Program-made: the position numbers and the translations under genes
Part shown: positions 17,060-26,623 of the stretch, piece after piece
Position numbering within the stretch: position 1 is the stretch's first letter
How the letters are laid out: each line of letters opens with the position of its first letter
Origin: Synergistetes bacterium HGW-Synergistetes-1
GTDB lineage: Bacteria; Synergistota; Synergistia; Synergistales; Synergistaceae
NCBI GenBank assembly: GCA_002839185.1
Contig: PGXO01000001.1
Location: 62,001-126,000, forward strand
DNA length: 64,000 nucleotides
Direction of reading: 5' to 3'
Notes under the pieces: generated by a model
What the model saw: the letters and a program-made list of their open reading frames with translations, nothing else
The model's database searches: none
What the model was told of the DNA's origin: nothing

Positions 17060-17931
17060 TGAGGGTAAAACTGCTGCGGTTTCTTGCCTTTATATCTGCA
17101 TTCTTTGTCATTGGTTCTTTTATGATGCTGATTGGATTTCTTTTCTACCACGGTACGCCTGTTCTTGACGCAGGGCTCTTCTTCGGGGAGACAGATCCAA
17201 TCGATGCGATAATCGGCGCGCGCCCTGTCTGGGACGGTATATGGCCGGCTTTTGCCGGAACTTTGTATCTTATAGCCCTGACAATGGCTGTTTCACTTAT
17301 TCCCGGGATAGGGTGCGGAATATACCTTGCCCGCTACGCAAAGGGGAAAAAGAAAGAGATGCTTTCTATGGCAGTGGATCTTTTGGCCAGCGTCCCTTCT
17401 ATTGTTATGGGGCTTTTTGGGTTTGTGCTGATCCTCTTACTCAGACGAACTTTTGCACCTGACGCGACCACATGCATCAGTCTTGCGGCATTCTGTCTTG
17501 CTTTGCTTGTGATGCCTGCACTTGTCGTAACCACACGGACATCAATAGAGAGCCTGCCGGAGTCTCTTGTAATTACAGGAACAGCACTTGGATTTACGGA
17601 ACATCAGCTGCTTCGGCATATTCTGATCCCGGCGGCCGGCAGGGGGATACTTGGCGGGATCATGCTTGCGATGGGACGGGCCGCTGAAGATACGGCAGTT
17701 ATCATGCTCACTGGAGTGGTCGTAAATTCCGGACTGCCTGCCGGACTCGGTTCCAAGTTCGAAGCTTTGCCTTTCCTTATTTTCTATACTGCCGCTCAAT
17801 ATGTAGACCAGAATGAACTCCTTAGAGGATTTGGAGCTGCAATGGTCCTCCTCGTCCTTTCTGCAGGACTCCTTTATGCTGCATCAAAACTTCAACGAAC
17901 GATGGAAAAACGCTGGAAAGGAGCAAAATAA
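17056..17931 (+). CDS. pstA: Phosphate ABC transporter permease PstA
   Basis: A 291-residue permease, partner of PstC. An N-terminal membrane segment is followed by a periplasmic loop with GARPVWDGIWPAFAGTLYL. The coupling loop carries PESLVITGTALGFTEHQ and MGRAAEDTAVIM. It starts 4 nt inside pstC and shares one base with pstB (ATAATGG), so the four genes form a single translationally coupled unit. Confidence 0.92.
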   Translation: MMRVKLLRFLAFISAFFVIGSFMMLIGFLFYHGTPVLDAGLFFGETDPIDAIIGARPVWDGIWPAFAGTLYLIALTMAVSLIPGIGCGIYLARYAKGKKKEMLSMAVDLLASVPSIVMGLFGFVLILLLRRTFAPDATTCISLAAFCLALLVMPALVVTTRTSIESLPESLVITGTALGFTEHQLLRHILIPAAGRGILGGIMLAMGRAAEDTAVIMLTGVVVNSGLPAGLGSKFEALPFLIFYTAAQYVDQNELLRGFGAAMVLLVLSAGLLYAASKLQRTMEKRWKGAK

Positions 17932-18689
17932 TGGATCTTTGCGCGGAAATACAAAATTTATCAGTATCATTTCACGGCAGAAAAGCTGTCACCGAAATAA
18001 ATGCTAGCTTGCCGTCAGAAGGCATAACCGTTCTTATCGGCCGCTCCGGTTCCGGGAAGACAACATTTTTAAGGGCTTTGAACAGGCTCAATGAAACTTT
18101 TGACGGATACGAAGGATCCGGGAGCATACGTTTGTTTCTGGGAGGCCAAATGAAGAACATATATTCTTCAGGCACATTGACCCCGACTGAGTTGCGGAGA
18201 AAAGTAGGGATGGTCTTTCAGACACCTAATCCTCTTCCGCTGAGCATACGAAGGAACATTATGCTGCCGTTGGAGCTCATGTTGGGATCAGGGAAATCCG
18301 TTGCTGAAGAAAAAATGGAAACGGCGCTAAAAACAACAGGTTTGTGGAATGAAGTCAGAGACAGGCTTGACACACCTGCTAACCGGTTATCCGGGGGACA
18401 GCAGCAAAGACTCTGTCTTGCAAGGGCTCTGGCTCTTGAACCCGAGATGCTGCTACTTGATGAACCCACCGCCTCACTGGATAAGAGGTCTTCGGAACTG
18501 ATCGAGGACCATCTTCTCTCCCTGAAAAACAGATATTCCATAGTGATGGTATCTCACAGCGTAAGACAGGCGGTAAAGCTTGGAAGCTATTTTGTATTGC
18601 TTAAAAATGGCACTGCAGCAGCTTCGTTCTCAAAAGAGGAGTTCCCGGAAGGTAAAGAGGCGGAGAAAGCAATGACCGACCTTCTTTAA
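17931..18689 (+). CDS. pstB: Phosphate ABC transporter ATPase PstB
   Basis: A 252-residue cytoplasmic ATPase that powers PstSCA. Walker A is GRSGSGKTT (near residue 33-41), the Q-loop is MVFQTPNPLP, the signature is LSGGQQQR, and Walker B is MLLLDEPTASLD. The switch His is in MVSHSVRQA. This is slightly divergent from typical PstB. No phoU follows it, unlike many pst operons; the next gene is unrelated. Confidence 0.92.
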   Translation: MDLCAEIQNLSVSFHGRKAVTEINASLPSEGITVLIGRSGSGKTTFLRALNRLNETFDGYEGSGSIRLFLGGQMKNIYSSGTLTPTELRRKVGMVFQTPNPLPLSIRRNIMLPLELMLGSGKSVAEEKMETALKTTGLWNEVRDRLDTPANRLSGGQQQRLCLARALALEPEMLLLDEPTASLDKRSSELIEDHLLSLKNRYSIVMVSHSVRQAVKLGSYFVLLKNGTAAASFSKEEFPEGKEAEKAMTDLL

Positions 18690-18751
18690 CTGCTTTCTGA
18701 CAGTCTGCATGAAATAAATTTCAAGATCACATTTTTTTAAGGGGATACGAA

Positions 18752-19903
18752 ATGCACGAGATCGGACCAATCTTTGAAGTGATGAGAGAAGAAGTTGCAA
18801 TGGGACCTGTCCGTATAAAGGAGATAAGCGAGAAAGGCATTCCTATAATAGGAACGTATTGTACTTTCACACCATGGGAGCTGATCAATGCAGCCGGCGG
18901 AGTTCCGGTCTCTCTGTGCAGTACAAGCGAGAAACCGATTGGAGAGGCAGAGAAACACCTTCCAAGGAACCTTTGTCCGCTCATCAAGTCCAGTTATGGG
19001 TATGCACTTACAGATACATGTCCTTACTTTCATTTTTGTGACATGGTTCTTGGTGAAACAACCTGCGATGGCAAAAAAAAGATGTATGAATATCTGGGAG
19101 AAATAAAAGATACTTATGTAATGCAGCTGCCGCAAACAGTGAACGGTATCAACAGTATGAAATTGTGGAAAGATGAGATACTCCTCCTGAAAAAATTTCT
19201 TGAATCAAAATTTAAGGTGGAAATCACCAACGAAAAGCTTTCTGCATCTATAAAACTGCGCAATAAGATCCACAGTGCGATGATGGAATTTTACAGCCTT
19301 GCCTCTCTACCATCGCCGGTCCTTACGGGCAAAGAGATCATGCTGGGATCTGATTACCTTAAGTTTTCCTTTGATTACGAAAAAACAATAACAATTATAA
19401 GAGATCTGACTGTGAAGCTTAAAGAAAATCATGCTTCCGGAGAAAGACGGATCGATCCTTTTGCGAAACGTATCCTAATAACCGGATGTCCAATGGGGAA
19501 GTCGCTTGAAAAGGTCGTAGACGCTATCGAATCGAAGGAAACCGACGGAGTAGTAGTCGGATATGAAAACTGCGGCAACCTTAAATGTTCTTCATGTCTT
19601 GTGGACGAAAAATCAGCCCCAATAGACGCTATCGCAGAAAAGTACCTCAACATTCCCTGTTCTGTGATGTCACCCAACACAAAAAGGCTTGAACTCATCA
19701 AAAAATACGCAAAGGAATACAGGGTTGACGGTGTAATCGATGTCATTCTCCAGGCATGCCACACGTACTCTGTTGAAAGCCATTCCGTCCGCGAATACCT
19801 AAATAAATCGGGCATCCCGTATATGTCTGTAGAAACCGACTATTCTCAGGGCGACACAGGTCAGCTTGCCACAAGGTTTGGCGCCTTCATAGAGATGCTC
19901 TGA
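18752..19903 (+). CDS. Double-cubane-cluster reductase subunit (HgdB/YjiM-like)
   Basis: A 383-residue protein of the 2-hydroxyacyl-CoA dehydratase D-component/BcrC family, the same length as E. coli YjiM. Cysteine-rich segments include [40 protein letters not shown] and the later [12 protein letters not shown]. These fit proteins that bind a double-cubane [8Fe-9S] cluster and reduce small substrates using electrons from a dedicated ATPase. The physiological substrate is unknown. It is directly coupled to the activator gene (TGATG overlap). No dehydratase alpha subunit or CoA-transferase is nearby, which favours a stand-alone DCCP over a true 2-hydroxyacyl-CoA dehydratase. Confidence 0.85.
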   Translation: MHEIGPIFEVMREEVAMGPVRIKEISEKGIPIIGTYCTFTPWELINAAGGVPVSLCSTSEKPIGEAEKHLPRNLCPLIKSSYGYALTDTCPYFHFCDMVLGETTCDGKKKMYEYLGEIKDTYVMQLPQTVNGINSMKLWKDEILLLKKFLESKFKVEITNEKLSASIKLRNKIHSAMMEFYSLASLPSPVLTGKEIMLGSDYLKFSFDYEKTITIIRDLTVKLKENHASGERRIDPFAKRILITGCPMGKSLEKVVDAIESKETDGVVVGYENCGNLKCSSCLVDEKSAPIDAIAEKYLNIPCSVMSPNTKRLELIKKYAKEYRVDGVIDVILQACHTYSVESHSVREYLNKSGIPYMSVETDYSQGDTGQLATRFGAFIEML

Positions 19904-20715
19904 TGTATACCGCCGGAATAGACATCGGGTCTTCAAACATAAAAGCCGCCCTCTGGGATGGATTCTCTTTTGAAGTATGGAGCCAGCCTACAGGATGGGA
20001 AATCAGCGAGACATCGGAGACTGTAATTCAAGTCCTGTTAGACAGATCTTCCCTGAAAATGGAGGATCTGCATCAAGTTGTTGCTACCGGTTACGGAAGG
20101 AAGATGTGCCGTTTTGCCGGAAGATCTGTAACTGAGATAACCTGTCACGCTGCGGGAGCCTTTCATTTGGTAAAGGGAGCGGAGACGGTGCTGGATATTG
20201 GCGGACAGGACGTTAAGGTAATAACGCTTGATCACGACGGTAAAGTTACGGATTTTTTGATGAACGACAAGTGTGCCGCCGGAACAGGACGATTTATCAG
20301 TAATATGGCAGTTCTGTTGGGCTATGACCTTAAGGATTTTTCCGATATACCTCCGGAAACTGAGATCCAGACAATATCAAGCATGTGTACAGTCTTTGCC
20401 GAGTCAGAGGTGATAAGCCTACTGTCAAAGGGTGTGCCAAAAGAAAGTATTGCCCTTGGTCTTCTTGATTCAATTGCGTCAAGAGCCGCAGGAATGGTCC
20501 TTCGCATTGCAGACAGAGGACCTGTGGTACTTACAGGCGGACCTGCTCTGAATAGAAAACTTGGATCACTTATATCGAAGCACCTTGGCCGGCCTGTGCT
20601 CACATCGCAACTGGCACAGTTCTCCGGTGCGATCGGTGCTGCACTGATAGCAGCGAAAGAACAGATGGACGTGTCAAAGAAGGGGGGCGGTCCTATGATC
20701 ATAATGGGATTTTGA
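19903..20715 (+). CDS. ATP-dependent activator of the double-cubane reductase (HgdC/YjiL-like)
   Basis: A 270-residue ASKHA-fold ATPase of the BadF/BadG/HgdC family. It uses ATP hydrolysis to push electrons from a [4Fe-4S] cluster into its partner. Seen: IDIGSSNIKAA (phosphate-1), VLDIGGQDVKVI (phosphate-2), and the cluster cysteines in NDKCAAGTGRF and SSMCTVFAESEV. The adenosine loop is VVLTGGPALN. The ATG overlaps the stop of the previous gene. The two make a complete electron-activation pair. Confidence 0.92.
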   Translation: MYTAGIDIGSSNIKAALWDGFSFEVWSQPTGWEISETSETVIQVLLDRSSLKMEDLHQVVATGYGRKMCRFAGRSVTEITCHAAGAFHLVKGAETVLDIGGQDVKVITLDHDGKVTDFLMNDKCAAGTGRFISNMAVLLGYDLKDFSDIPPETEIQTISSMCTVFAESEVISLLSKGVPKESIALGLLDSIASRAAGMVLRIADRGPVVLTGGPALNRKLGSLISKHLGRPVLTSQLAQFSGAIGAALIAAKEQMDVSKKGGGPMIIMGF

Positions 20716-20717
20716 CA

Positions 20718-20782
20718 GAGTGAAAGGATTCTTACACACGTCGTGCGTATAACCGTCGGGCATCCCATCAGCTCTTTCACTC
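20718..20782 (+). repeat. Inverted repeat after the reductase pair
   Basis: GAGTGAAAG (20718-20726) and CTTTCACTC (20774-20782) are perfect complements around a 47-nt loop. There is no T run, so it is at best a weak transcript end. Confidence 0.35.
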
Positions 20783-20924
20783 AGACTGAGTATTGAAAAT
20801 ATTTATATGGTCAGAGGGGAAGACAAAGGAATTTGTCTGTTAAGTATCCCTTAAAGCATTTAAATAGCTGCGCTGTTTTTTTGTTTGCCTGCAACCTGAT
20901 GAAATAAAATAAGGAGTGAATGTT

Positions 20925-21881
20925 TTGAACAAGAGAAGATTTTCAGTAATGGTTCTTGCAGTATCACTTATGGTCACATTATTCGCACTTCCGTCAATGG
21001 CCCAGGAATACGTAAACATAGGTACGGGACCGACCGGGGGAACATATTATCCTGTAGGTTCAGGTATAGCAAAAATCTGGAGCGACAACATACCGGACCT
21101 CAAGGCTTCAGCACAGGCCAGCGGGGGCACCCGCAACAACATCCAGCTTATGGAAGTGGGCGATGCGGAAGTTATTTTTGCTGACGGTCTATACTATGAC
21201 GCATACAACGGATTGGCCAGTTATAAAGATCAGCCTAAAAAATTTATGCGGGCGCTCGTTCCTCTTTATCCCGAGGCAGTACATATAGTCGTGCTTAAGG
21301 GAAGCGGAATAAAAAAAATCGAAGATCTTAAAGGAAAAAGGGTGTCTGTAGGAGCTGTTGGCGGAAGTGTATCTATGACATCGGAAACCCTTTTTAAACA
21401 CGCAGGGCTTGATCCGGCTAAAGACATGAAACTTGAATATCTTGGACATGCTGAGTCTGTTTCAGCTTTTATGGACAAACATATTGACGCCGCTGTGACC
21501 GTAGGAGCTATAGGTATCGCAAGCGTTGTAGAACCCATGACCCTTGGCATTGTTGAGTTAATTGACATATCCGACGATCTGGTTGGAAAAATGATCAAGA
21601 CCACGCCATATTTTGCAAAGATGACAATACCCGCGGGAAGCTACAAGGGTCAGGAAAAAGATGTTAAAACCTTCAGCAGTCCTAACATCCTTGCAGCTCA
21701 TGAGAAGGTCAGCAACGAAGCAGCATATATGATGACCAAAACACTTTTCGAGAATAAAAAAGACCTGGTAGTAATCAGCGCAAGGATGGCCGCCATGGAT
21801 GCGGCAAAGATAAAGGATATTAGGATCCCCCTCCACCCCGGAGCAGCGAAATACTATAAAGAGATAGGAATCATAAAGTAA
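20925..21881 (+). CDS. TAXI-family TRAP transporter solute receptor
   Basis: A 318-residue periplasmic receptor. A signal peptide ends at about SMAQE. The mature N-terminus carries VNIGTGPTGGTYYPVG, the family signature. KGKRVSVGAVGGSVS and EYLGHAESV follow. TAXI receptors usually bind glutamate or other organic acids for a fused DctQM permease. No permease gene is near. I chose the TTG at 20925, 8 nt after AAGGAG; the in-frame GTG at 20916 overlaps that ribosome site. It is followed by a strong terminator, so it forms a one-gene unit. Confidence 0.9.
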   Translation: MNKRRFSVMVLAVSLMVTLFALPSMAQEYVNIGTGPTGGTYYPVGSGIAKIWSDNIPDLKASAQASGGTRNNIQLMEVGDAEVIFADGLYYDAYNGLASYKDQPKKFMRALVPLYPEAVHIVVLKGSGIKKIEDLKGKRVSVGAVGGSVSMTSETLFKHAGLDPAKDMKLEYLGHAESVSAFMDKHIDAAVTVGAIGIASVVEPMTLGIVELIDISDDLVGKMIKTTPYFAKMTIPAGSYKGQEKDVKTFSSPNILAAHEKVSNEAAYMMTKTLFENKKDLVVISARMAAMDAAKIKDIRIPLHPGAAKYYKEIGIIK

Positions 21882-21924
21882 TTACAAAACCTTTTCAAGG
21901 ATACCAGTGGTTATATCTGCTGTA

Positions 21925-21967
21925 AAACTACAGGGCTTGGATTTGTCCAAGCCCTGTAGTTTTTATT
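21925..21967 (+). terminator. Terminator of the TAXI receptor gene
   Basis: A 16-bp perfect stem AAACTACAGGGCTTGG/CCAAGCCCTGTAGTTT with a 6-nt loop and a T run. Confidence 0.92.
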
Positions 21968-22084
21968 ATCCCTCAAGCTTATCCGCCCGCCACTGGGCAA
22001 ACACGGCTCTTTGCTTCATAAAGATCTAGGGCGGGTACTGGGGCCTTCCATCTGCCGTAATTGCATCAAGAAAAGTCAGCACAA

Positions 22085-22114
22085 CGATAATTGCCTCTAT
22101 TAGAGTAATTATCG
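22085..22114. promoter_or_regulatory. Dyad, possible operator
   Basis: CGATAATT (22085-22092) and AATTATCG (22107-22114) are perfect complements 14 bp apart, about 85 bp before the HEXXH membrane protein gene. Confidence 0.4.
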
Positions 22115-22198
22115 CCTGTTGTTTGACTGAACTGGTTCGTGAGCTTTATCATTGTAATGCCTCAACAGCCGGTATCATTCAGGGGAGGGAATGCCGTG

Positions 22199-22930
22199 AT
22201 GAATGGTGAGCGCATTAAAGAAACTTCCGTGTATGTGTTTATCGTAATAGTTACATTCATCGTTCTCCAGTCAACGGTCGTCGTTATGCACGAATTCACG
22301 CACAGTACTGTAGCATGGTTCTTTGGAGATATTATGAGTCCTCGCAACATAATCTGGGGTAATTTCTTAACTATGACAGGCTGGGATGAAGGAGTTCATT
22401 ATCACAGTCTGTTCCCGTCAGCAAACAACATAACTGAAGCGATCATAGGAGCCGGCCCTCTGCTTGTTCACAGTATCATTGTCGCTTTTGGCCTTTGGTT
22501 TCTCCAAACAGGATTTATGAAAGGCAAAAAGATGCTTTTCCACGTTCTGTACTGGTTTACAGTGGCTAATTTTATGGAACTGATAGCTTATATAACGATG
22601 AGGTCATTCGCCACAGGAGGAGATACGGGACATCTCAGCCGGGGGCTGGGGCTTTCCCCGTGGATGATCTTTATTGTAGGGAATACAATTATCATTTTCG
22701 GATTATATGTCCTCTTCAAAAATGTATTGCCTCTAAAATATTACCTGTTTGCGAAAGAGAACGTTTTGACCAAGTGGGCGATCCTCCTTATCACCTCCTT
22801 CTGCCTTTTTTTATGGGGGAGCGGATTGCGTGTCGTTCTGTACATATACCCCGATCCCCAGTGGATGTTTGGGCTGATCGGCTTTGCCGCGTTCATCAGC
22901 GTCCTGTTTATTTTCAAACCCGCGCGATAA
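22199..22930 (+). CDS. Membrane protein with HEXXH motif (putative metalloprotease)
   Basis: A 243-residue protein with about six hydrophobic segments. VVMHEFTHS near residue 34-40 places a zinc-type HEXXH motif inside the first membrane span, as in site-2-protease-like families. I do not see a clear second metal ligand motif, so protease activity is a guess. ATG 22199 follows GGGGAGGG; the frame also has GTG 22196 and an upstream open part from 22139. Its neighbours are unrelated single genes. Confidence 0.7.
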   Translation: MNGERIKETSVYVFIVIVTFIVLQSTVVVMHEFTHSTVAWFFGDIMSPRNIIWGNFLTMTGWDEGVHYHSLFPSANNITEAIIGAGPLLVHSIIVAFGLWFLQTGFMKGKKMLFHVLYWFTVANFMELIAYITMRSFATGGDTGHLSRGLGLSPWMIFIVGNTIIIFGLYVLFKNVLPLKYYLFAKENVLTKWAILLITSFCLFLWGSGLRVVLYIYPDPQWMFGLIGFAAFISVLFIFKPAR

Positions 22931-23257
22931 AGTTAACTTAAGCACATTTCATTCTTAAGGTTATTATTAAAGTAATCACCCTTTTCTTTCTTTTCACAAT
23001 GGTTTCGATTCCGAGACTGAAAGCTATCTTTTTTCGGAAAGAATATAAAATTGCTTATAGACGATTTAGAAGTTAACCAGTTAAAATATTGATGCCAGAA
23101 TCTCAGAAACATGATCAACTGGTCATAATAATTTAGTCGCAATGTGTTTTTTTAAAAAATCTTTAAGTACTAAACTGAAAAGCTATAAAAAAGCGCATTG
23201 TCTTCAGACATTAATTATTTTCACAAGAGTGCAGCTGAAAAGAAAGAGGAGCCCTTT
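22931..23257. other. AT-rich intergenic region
   Basis: I see no gene, clear terminator or consensus promoter here. The frame of the next gene is open back to 23198, but the ribosome site favours ATG 23258. Confidence 0.5.
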
Positions 23258-26053
23258 ATGACAGCAGATAACAATGAGACTAAGGACCCATCTTCCAATA
23301 TTGGGATGGATACGAAGAAAGCAAAGATAAATTCGACCTTACTCACTCTGATAGTTATATCTATCATTGCTCTTCATCTGCGTTTTGCCTGGAACAGATA
23401 CAACGATATTGCCTCCTCTGAAGCAGTCATGCTTGCACAATCGATGGAGTCACTTCTTCATCCCGAGCATATAACAGAACTGTCCGGAACTAAAGAAGAC
23501 CTGAATAAACCTGCATATGTTATGACACAGCTTAGCCTGAAAAGGCTTGTTGAGACAAATAATCCAATCCGCTTCGCTTACATTTTTGGTGAACGAAACG
23601 GAAGTATGATATTTCTAATAGATTCAGAATCACCTGATTCACCGGACTACTCGCCGCCCGGACAGATATATGAAGAAGCCAGTGATACGGACTGGCTGCC
23701 TTTCAAGACCGGCAAAACAGTTCTTACTGAACCGACAACTGACAGATGGGGGACATGGATCAGCGCTCTTGTACCAATAAAAGACACGTCTGACGGGAGA
23801 GTCATTGCCGTCCTCGGGCTCGATTATTCAGCGTCTGAGTGGAATTCACGAGTATGGGAACGTATGGTCCCGGATGTTGTGATCATTATGACCCTTCTTA
23901 TGCTTTTCATTGCGTTGCTTCGCACCTGGAGACAGAATTCTACTCTTAAAGAACTCAGCAAGAAGATGGCATTTAATGAGGCTCTCTATCGAAGCGTCTT
24001 CGAACAGGCTCCAATAGGCATCGCAATTGCTGATAAAAACAGGTATGTATCACAGTCAGAATATGGACAGATGAATGCAAATCCTATGTTCGAACAGATC
24101 ACAGGCTGGACGAGCAACGAGTTGTTGAAAATTAATTGGGAAGATATCACTTATCCCGAAGACCTCAAACTTAATATTGAAAAATATGAACAATTCAAAG
24201 AGAGAAAAACCAACGGCTACACCATCGAAAAACGTTTTATTAGGCCAGACGGATCAACAGTTTGGACAAATATGAAGATATCTCCTTTGTTGGGCAATCC
24301 TGACATGGGTGCTTTTCACTTGTGCCTCCTTGAGGACATCTCTGCACGCAAAGCAGCGGAGGAGTCGCTCAAAGAAAGCGAAAGAAGCAAATCCGTGCTT
24401 CTTTCACACCTTCCCGGAATGGCATACAGGTGCAACTATGACCGCGACTGGACCATGAAATATATTTCTGACGGCTGCACTGAATTGACAGGATACGCTC
24501 CGGAAAACCTTTTGAATAACAGAGATCTCTCTTTCAACGATATCATCACACCAGAATACCGTGAACCTCTCTGTATCGAATGGGAGCTTACCCTTGCTGA
24601 GAGGCTGTCATTTAAACATGAATACGAGATCATAACAGCTGAAGGAAAACGAAAATGGGTCCTTGAGCTTGCAGAAGGCATATTTGATGATAATGGTGAA
24701 GTAGAGGCTCTTGAAGGAATTATCATAGACATCTCCGACAGAAAAGAAGTCGAAAATATACTCAGATATAATAATGAACATGACAGATGGACCGGACTAT
24801 TCAACAGATATTATCTGGAAAATCTCCTCGACAGGGATACCAAAGAGCTAACTGAAGAGAAAAAAGCCCTGATTGGAATAGATTTGAGTGCTGCTCAATC
24901 AATTACTACCGCATTTGGATTCCATTACACTCAGGAATTGATCACAAGGACAGCAGGTGTGATCAGTAAATACTGCACGGACAAACGCCTGTTATTCTAT
25001 ACATACGAGAATCGATTTGTTTTCTACCTAAAAGGTTATAAAAACAGAGACGATTTGATTGTGTTTGCAGAAACTCTTGCAAACACACTGGAATCTTTAC
25101 TTTCGGCTGAAAGGATCAGCGGCAGGCTAGGTATCGTTGAAATAGACTATGACAATAGGCTTGAAGCAGATGAACTCTTGAAAAGACTTCTGATAGCATC
25201 TGAAAAAGCAAAGATCATTCACGAGAAAGATTTTAGCGCCTGTTTTTACGACACTGAAATGGAAAATGAAATAATCCGCGAACAGGATATAAAGCGTGAA
25301 CTTGCCCAAATCGCTGTGTCTGAAAATAATGAAGTATTATTCCTTCAGTATCAGCCTATCGTTGACCTCAAATCAAACAAGATCAGCGGTTTCGAGGCTT
25401 TGGCCAGATTGAAAAGTGAAAAGTTAGGTTGTGTTCCTCCCCTTGAATTTATTCCTATAGCAGAGAAGACAAAACTCATTGTCCCAATTGGCCGAATCGT
25501 TTTTATGCAGTCCTTCCGTTTCCTTAACAGGCTCAAGGAAATCGGATACAGCAACATCGACGTTTCTGTCAATGTATCTGCTATTCAGGTGCTGGCGAAT
25601 AATTTCACTGTTGATTTGCTTAATATGATAAATGAGATGCACGTTAATCCAGAAAATATTATTATTGAGATCACCGAGTCGGTATTTTCTTCAAATTATG
25701 AGGATATTAACAAAATACTTGGCGAGTTGAGAAACTCGGGGATCAAGATCGCAATAGACGACTTTGGAACCGGATATTCATCTCTTGCAAGAGAACAGGA
25801 GTTGAATGTCGACTGTCTTAAGATCGACAAATATTTTATTGACAAGCTCCTGGAACTGCATCCTGACAATGCAATAACCGCTGAAGTAATATCTATGGCG
25901 CACAAGATGGGCCATTGGGTAATAGCAGAGGGCGTAGAACATGAAATACAAAAAGAATATCTGGCTAACAACGGGTGTGACAGTTTCCAGGGGTATCTCT
26001 TTGCAAGACCGCTTGATGAGAATACGGCGTTAGAAATGATCAAAAAACAGTAA
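23258..26053 (+). CDS. Membrane PAS-PAS-(degenerate GGDEF)-EAL phosphodiesterase
   Basis: About 931 residues. A first membrane segment (STLLTLIVISIIALHLRFAW) and a second (VVIIMTLLMLFIALL, near residue 210-230) bracket a periplasmic sensor region. Two PAS domains follow (about 240-370 and 380-510). The GGDEF-like domain begins NNEHDRWTGLFNRYY, but the GGDEF motif is replaced by YENRFVFY, so it is inactive as a cyclase. The EAL domain is canonical: FEALARL, EITES, DDFGTGYSSL, KIDKYFID, AEGVE. It should degrade c-di-GMP in response to an external signal. GAGGAG before ATG 23258 fixes the start. Confidence 0.92.
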   Translation: MTADNNETKDPSSNIGMDTKKAKINSTLLTLIVISIIALHLRFAWNRYNDIASSEAVMLAQSMESLLHPEHITELSGTKEDLNKPAYVMTQLSLKRLVETNNPIRFAYIFGERNGSMIFLIDSESPDSPDYSPPGQIYEEASDTDWLPFKTGKTVLTEPTTDRWGTWISALVPIKDTSDGRVIAVLGLDYSASEWNSRVWERMVPDVVIIMTLLMLFIALLRTWRQNSTLKELSKKMAFNEALYRSVFEQAPIGIAIADKNRYVSQSEYGQMNANPMFEQITGWTSNELLKINWEDITYPEDLKLNIEKYEQFKERKTNGYTIEKRFIRPDGSTVWTNMKISPLLGNPDMGAFHLCLLEDISARKAAEESLKESERSKSVLLSHLPGMAYRCNYDRDWTMKYISDGCTELTGYAPENLLNNRDLSFNDIITPEYREPLCIEWELTLAERLSFKHEYEIITAEGKRKWVLELAEGIFDDNGEVEALEGIIIDISDRKEVENILRYNNEHDRWTGLFNRYYLENLLDRDTKELTEEKKALIGIDLSAAQSITTAFGFHYTQELITRTAGVISKYCTDKRLLFYTYENRFVFYLKGYKNRDDLIVFAETLANTLESLLSAERISGRLGIVEIDYDNRLEADELLKRLLIASEKAKIIHEKDFSACFYDTEMENEIIREQDIKRELAQIAVSENNEVLFLQYQPIVDLKSNKISGFEALARLKSEKLGCVPPLEFIPIAEKTKLIVPIGRIVFMQSFRFLNRLKEIGYSNIDVSVNVSAIQVLANNFTVDLLNMINEMHVNPENIIIEITESVFSSNYEDINKILGELRNSGIKIAIDDFGTGYSSLAREQELNVDCLKIDKYFIDKLLELHPDNAITAEVISMAHKMGHWVIAEGVEHEIQKEYLANNGCDSFQGYLFARPLDENTALEMIKKQ

Positions 26054-26093
26054 AACAATAACCGCGGTACCAAACTTTTTGCACAAAGAATAG

Positions 26094-26122
26094 GGTCTCT
26101 CTGAACAAGGAGAGACCTTTTT
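26094..26122 (+). terminator. Terminator of the PAS-EAL gene
   Basis: GGTCTCTC pairs with GAGAGACC (26110-26117), followed by TTTTT. Confidence 0.88.
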
Positions 26123-26314
26123 CGTTTCTATATGAAATGTTCCTTCTGTTGTTTGAGTAATGAACTTGTACAATTTACCGTGGCACACTTTAAGAGTTTT
26201 GCATTTAATATTGATTAAGCTATGATATTATATCTATAGATGTTTTTACTATACGATAATTATGGTGAATCCGATATACAGCTTTTAAATAATAAGAACA
26301 AGGAGGTTAATGTT

Positions 26315-26536
26315 ATGAAGGTACCGTTCTGTACATGTGTTGACCATGAATGCCGCTGCAACCCCGTAAACCATCCGCATGGATGCACGCCGTGTATTGC
26401 AAAATGCCTGGTGGAAAATGAGATACCTGTATGCTTCTACCGTAAAATTGAGCCGAACATGGACAGGAAACAGGACTATACCTTTAAAGGGTTTGCTAAT
26501 TTTGTCATTGACCATGAAAAAGGAAAATTAGATTAA
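26315..26536 (+). CDS. Small cysteine-rich protein (DUF6485-like)
   Basis: A 73-residue protein with nine cysteines packed in the first 50 residues: FCTCVDHECRCN, then GCTPCIAKCLVENEIPVCFYRKI. The CxC, CxxC and final IPxCFY pattern resembles DUF6485 proteins of anaerobes, probably a zinc- or iron-binding fold. ATG 26315 follows AAGGAGG; the frame from 26240 only adds non-conserved residues. Single gene ending in a strong hairpin. Confidence 0.7.
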   Translation: MKVPFCTCVDHECRCNPVNHPHGCTPCIAKCLVENEIPVCFYRKIEPNMDRKQDYTFKGFANFVIDHEKGKLD

Positions 26537-26555
26537 ATAGTTTTATTCTTTTTCC

Positions 26556-26598
26556 TAAAGCAAAGACCGCCGTTGTGAGACCGGCGGCCTTTGCTTTA
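26556..26598. terminator. Bidirectional terminator
   Basis: A 17-nt arm TAAAGCAAAGACCGCCG pairs with CGGCGGCCTTTGCTTTA around a 9-nt loop, with one mismatch. It serves both the small cysteine-rich gene and the minus-strand dodecin gene. Confidence 0.85.
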
Positions 26599-26623
26599 GA
26601 TATTTGATAAATATTTATTGCCC

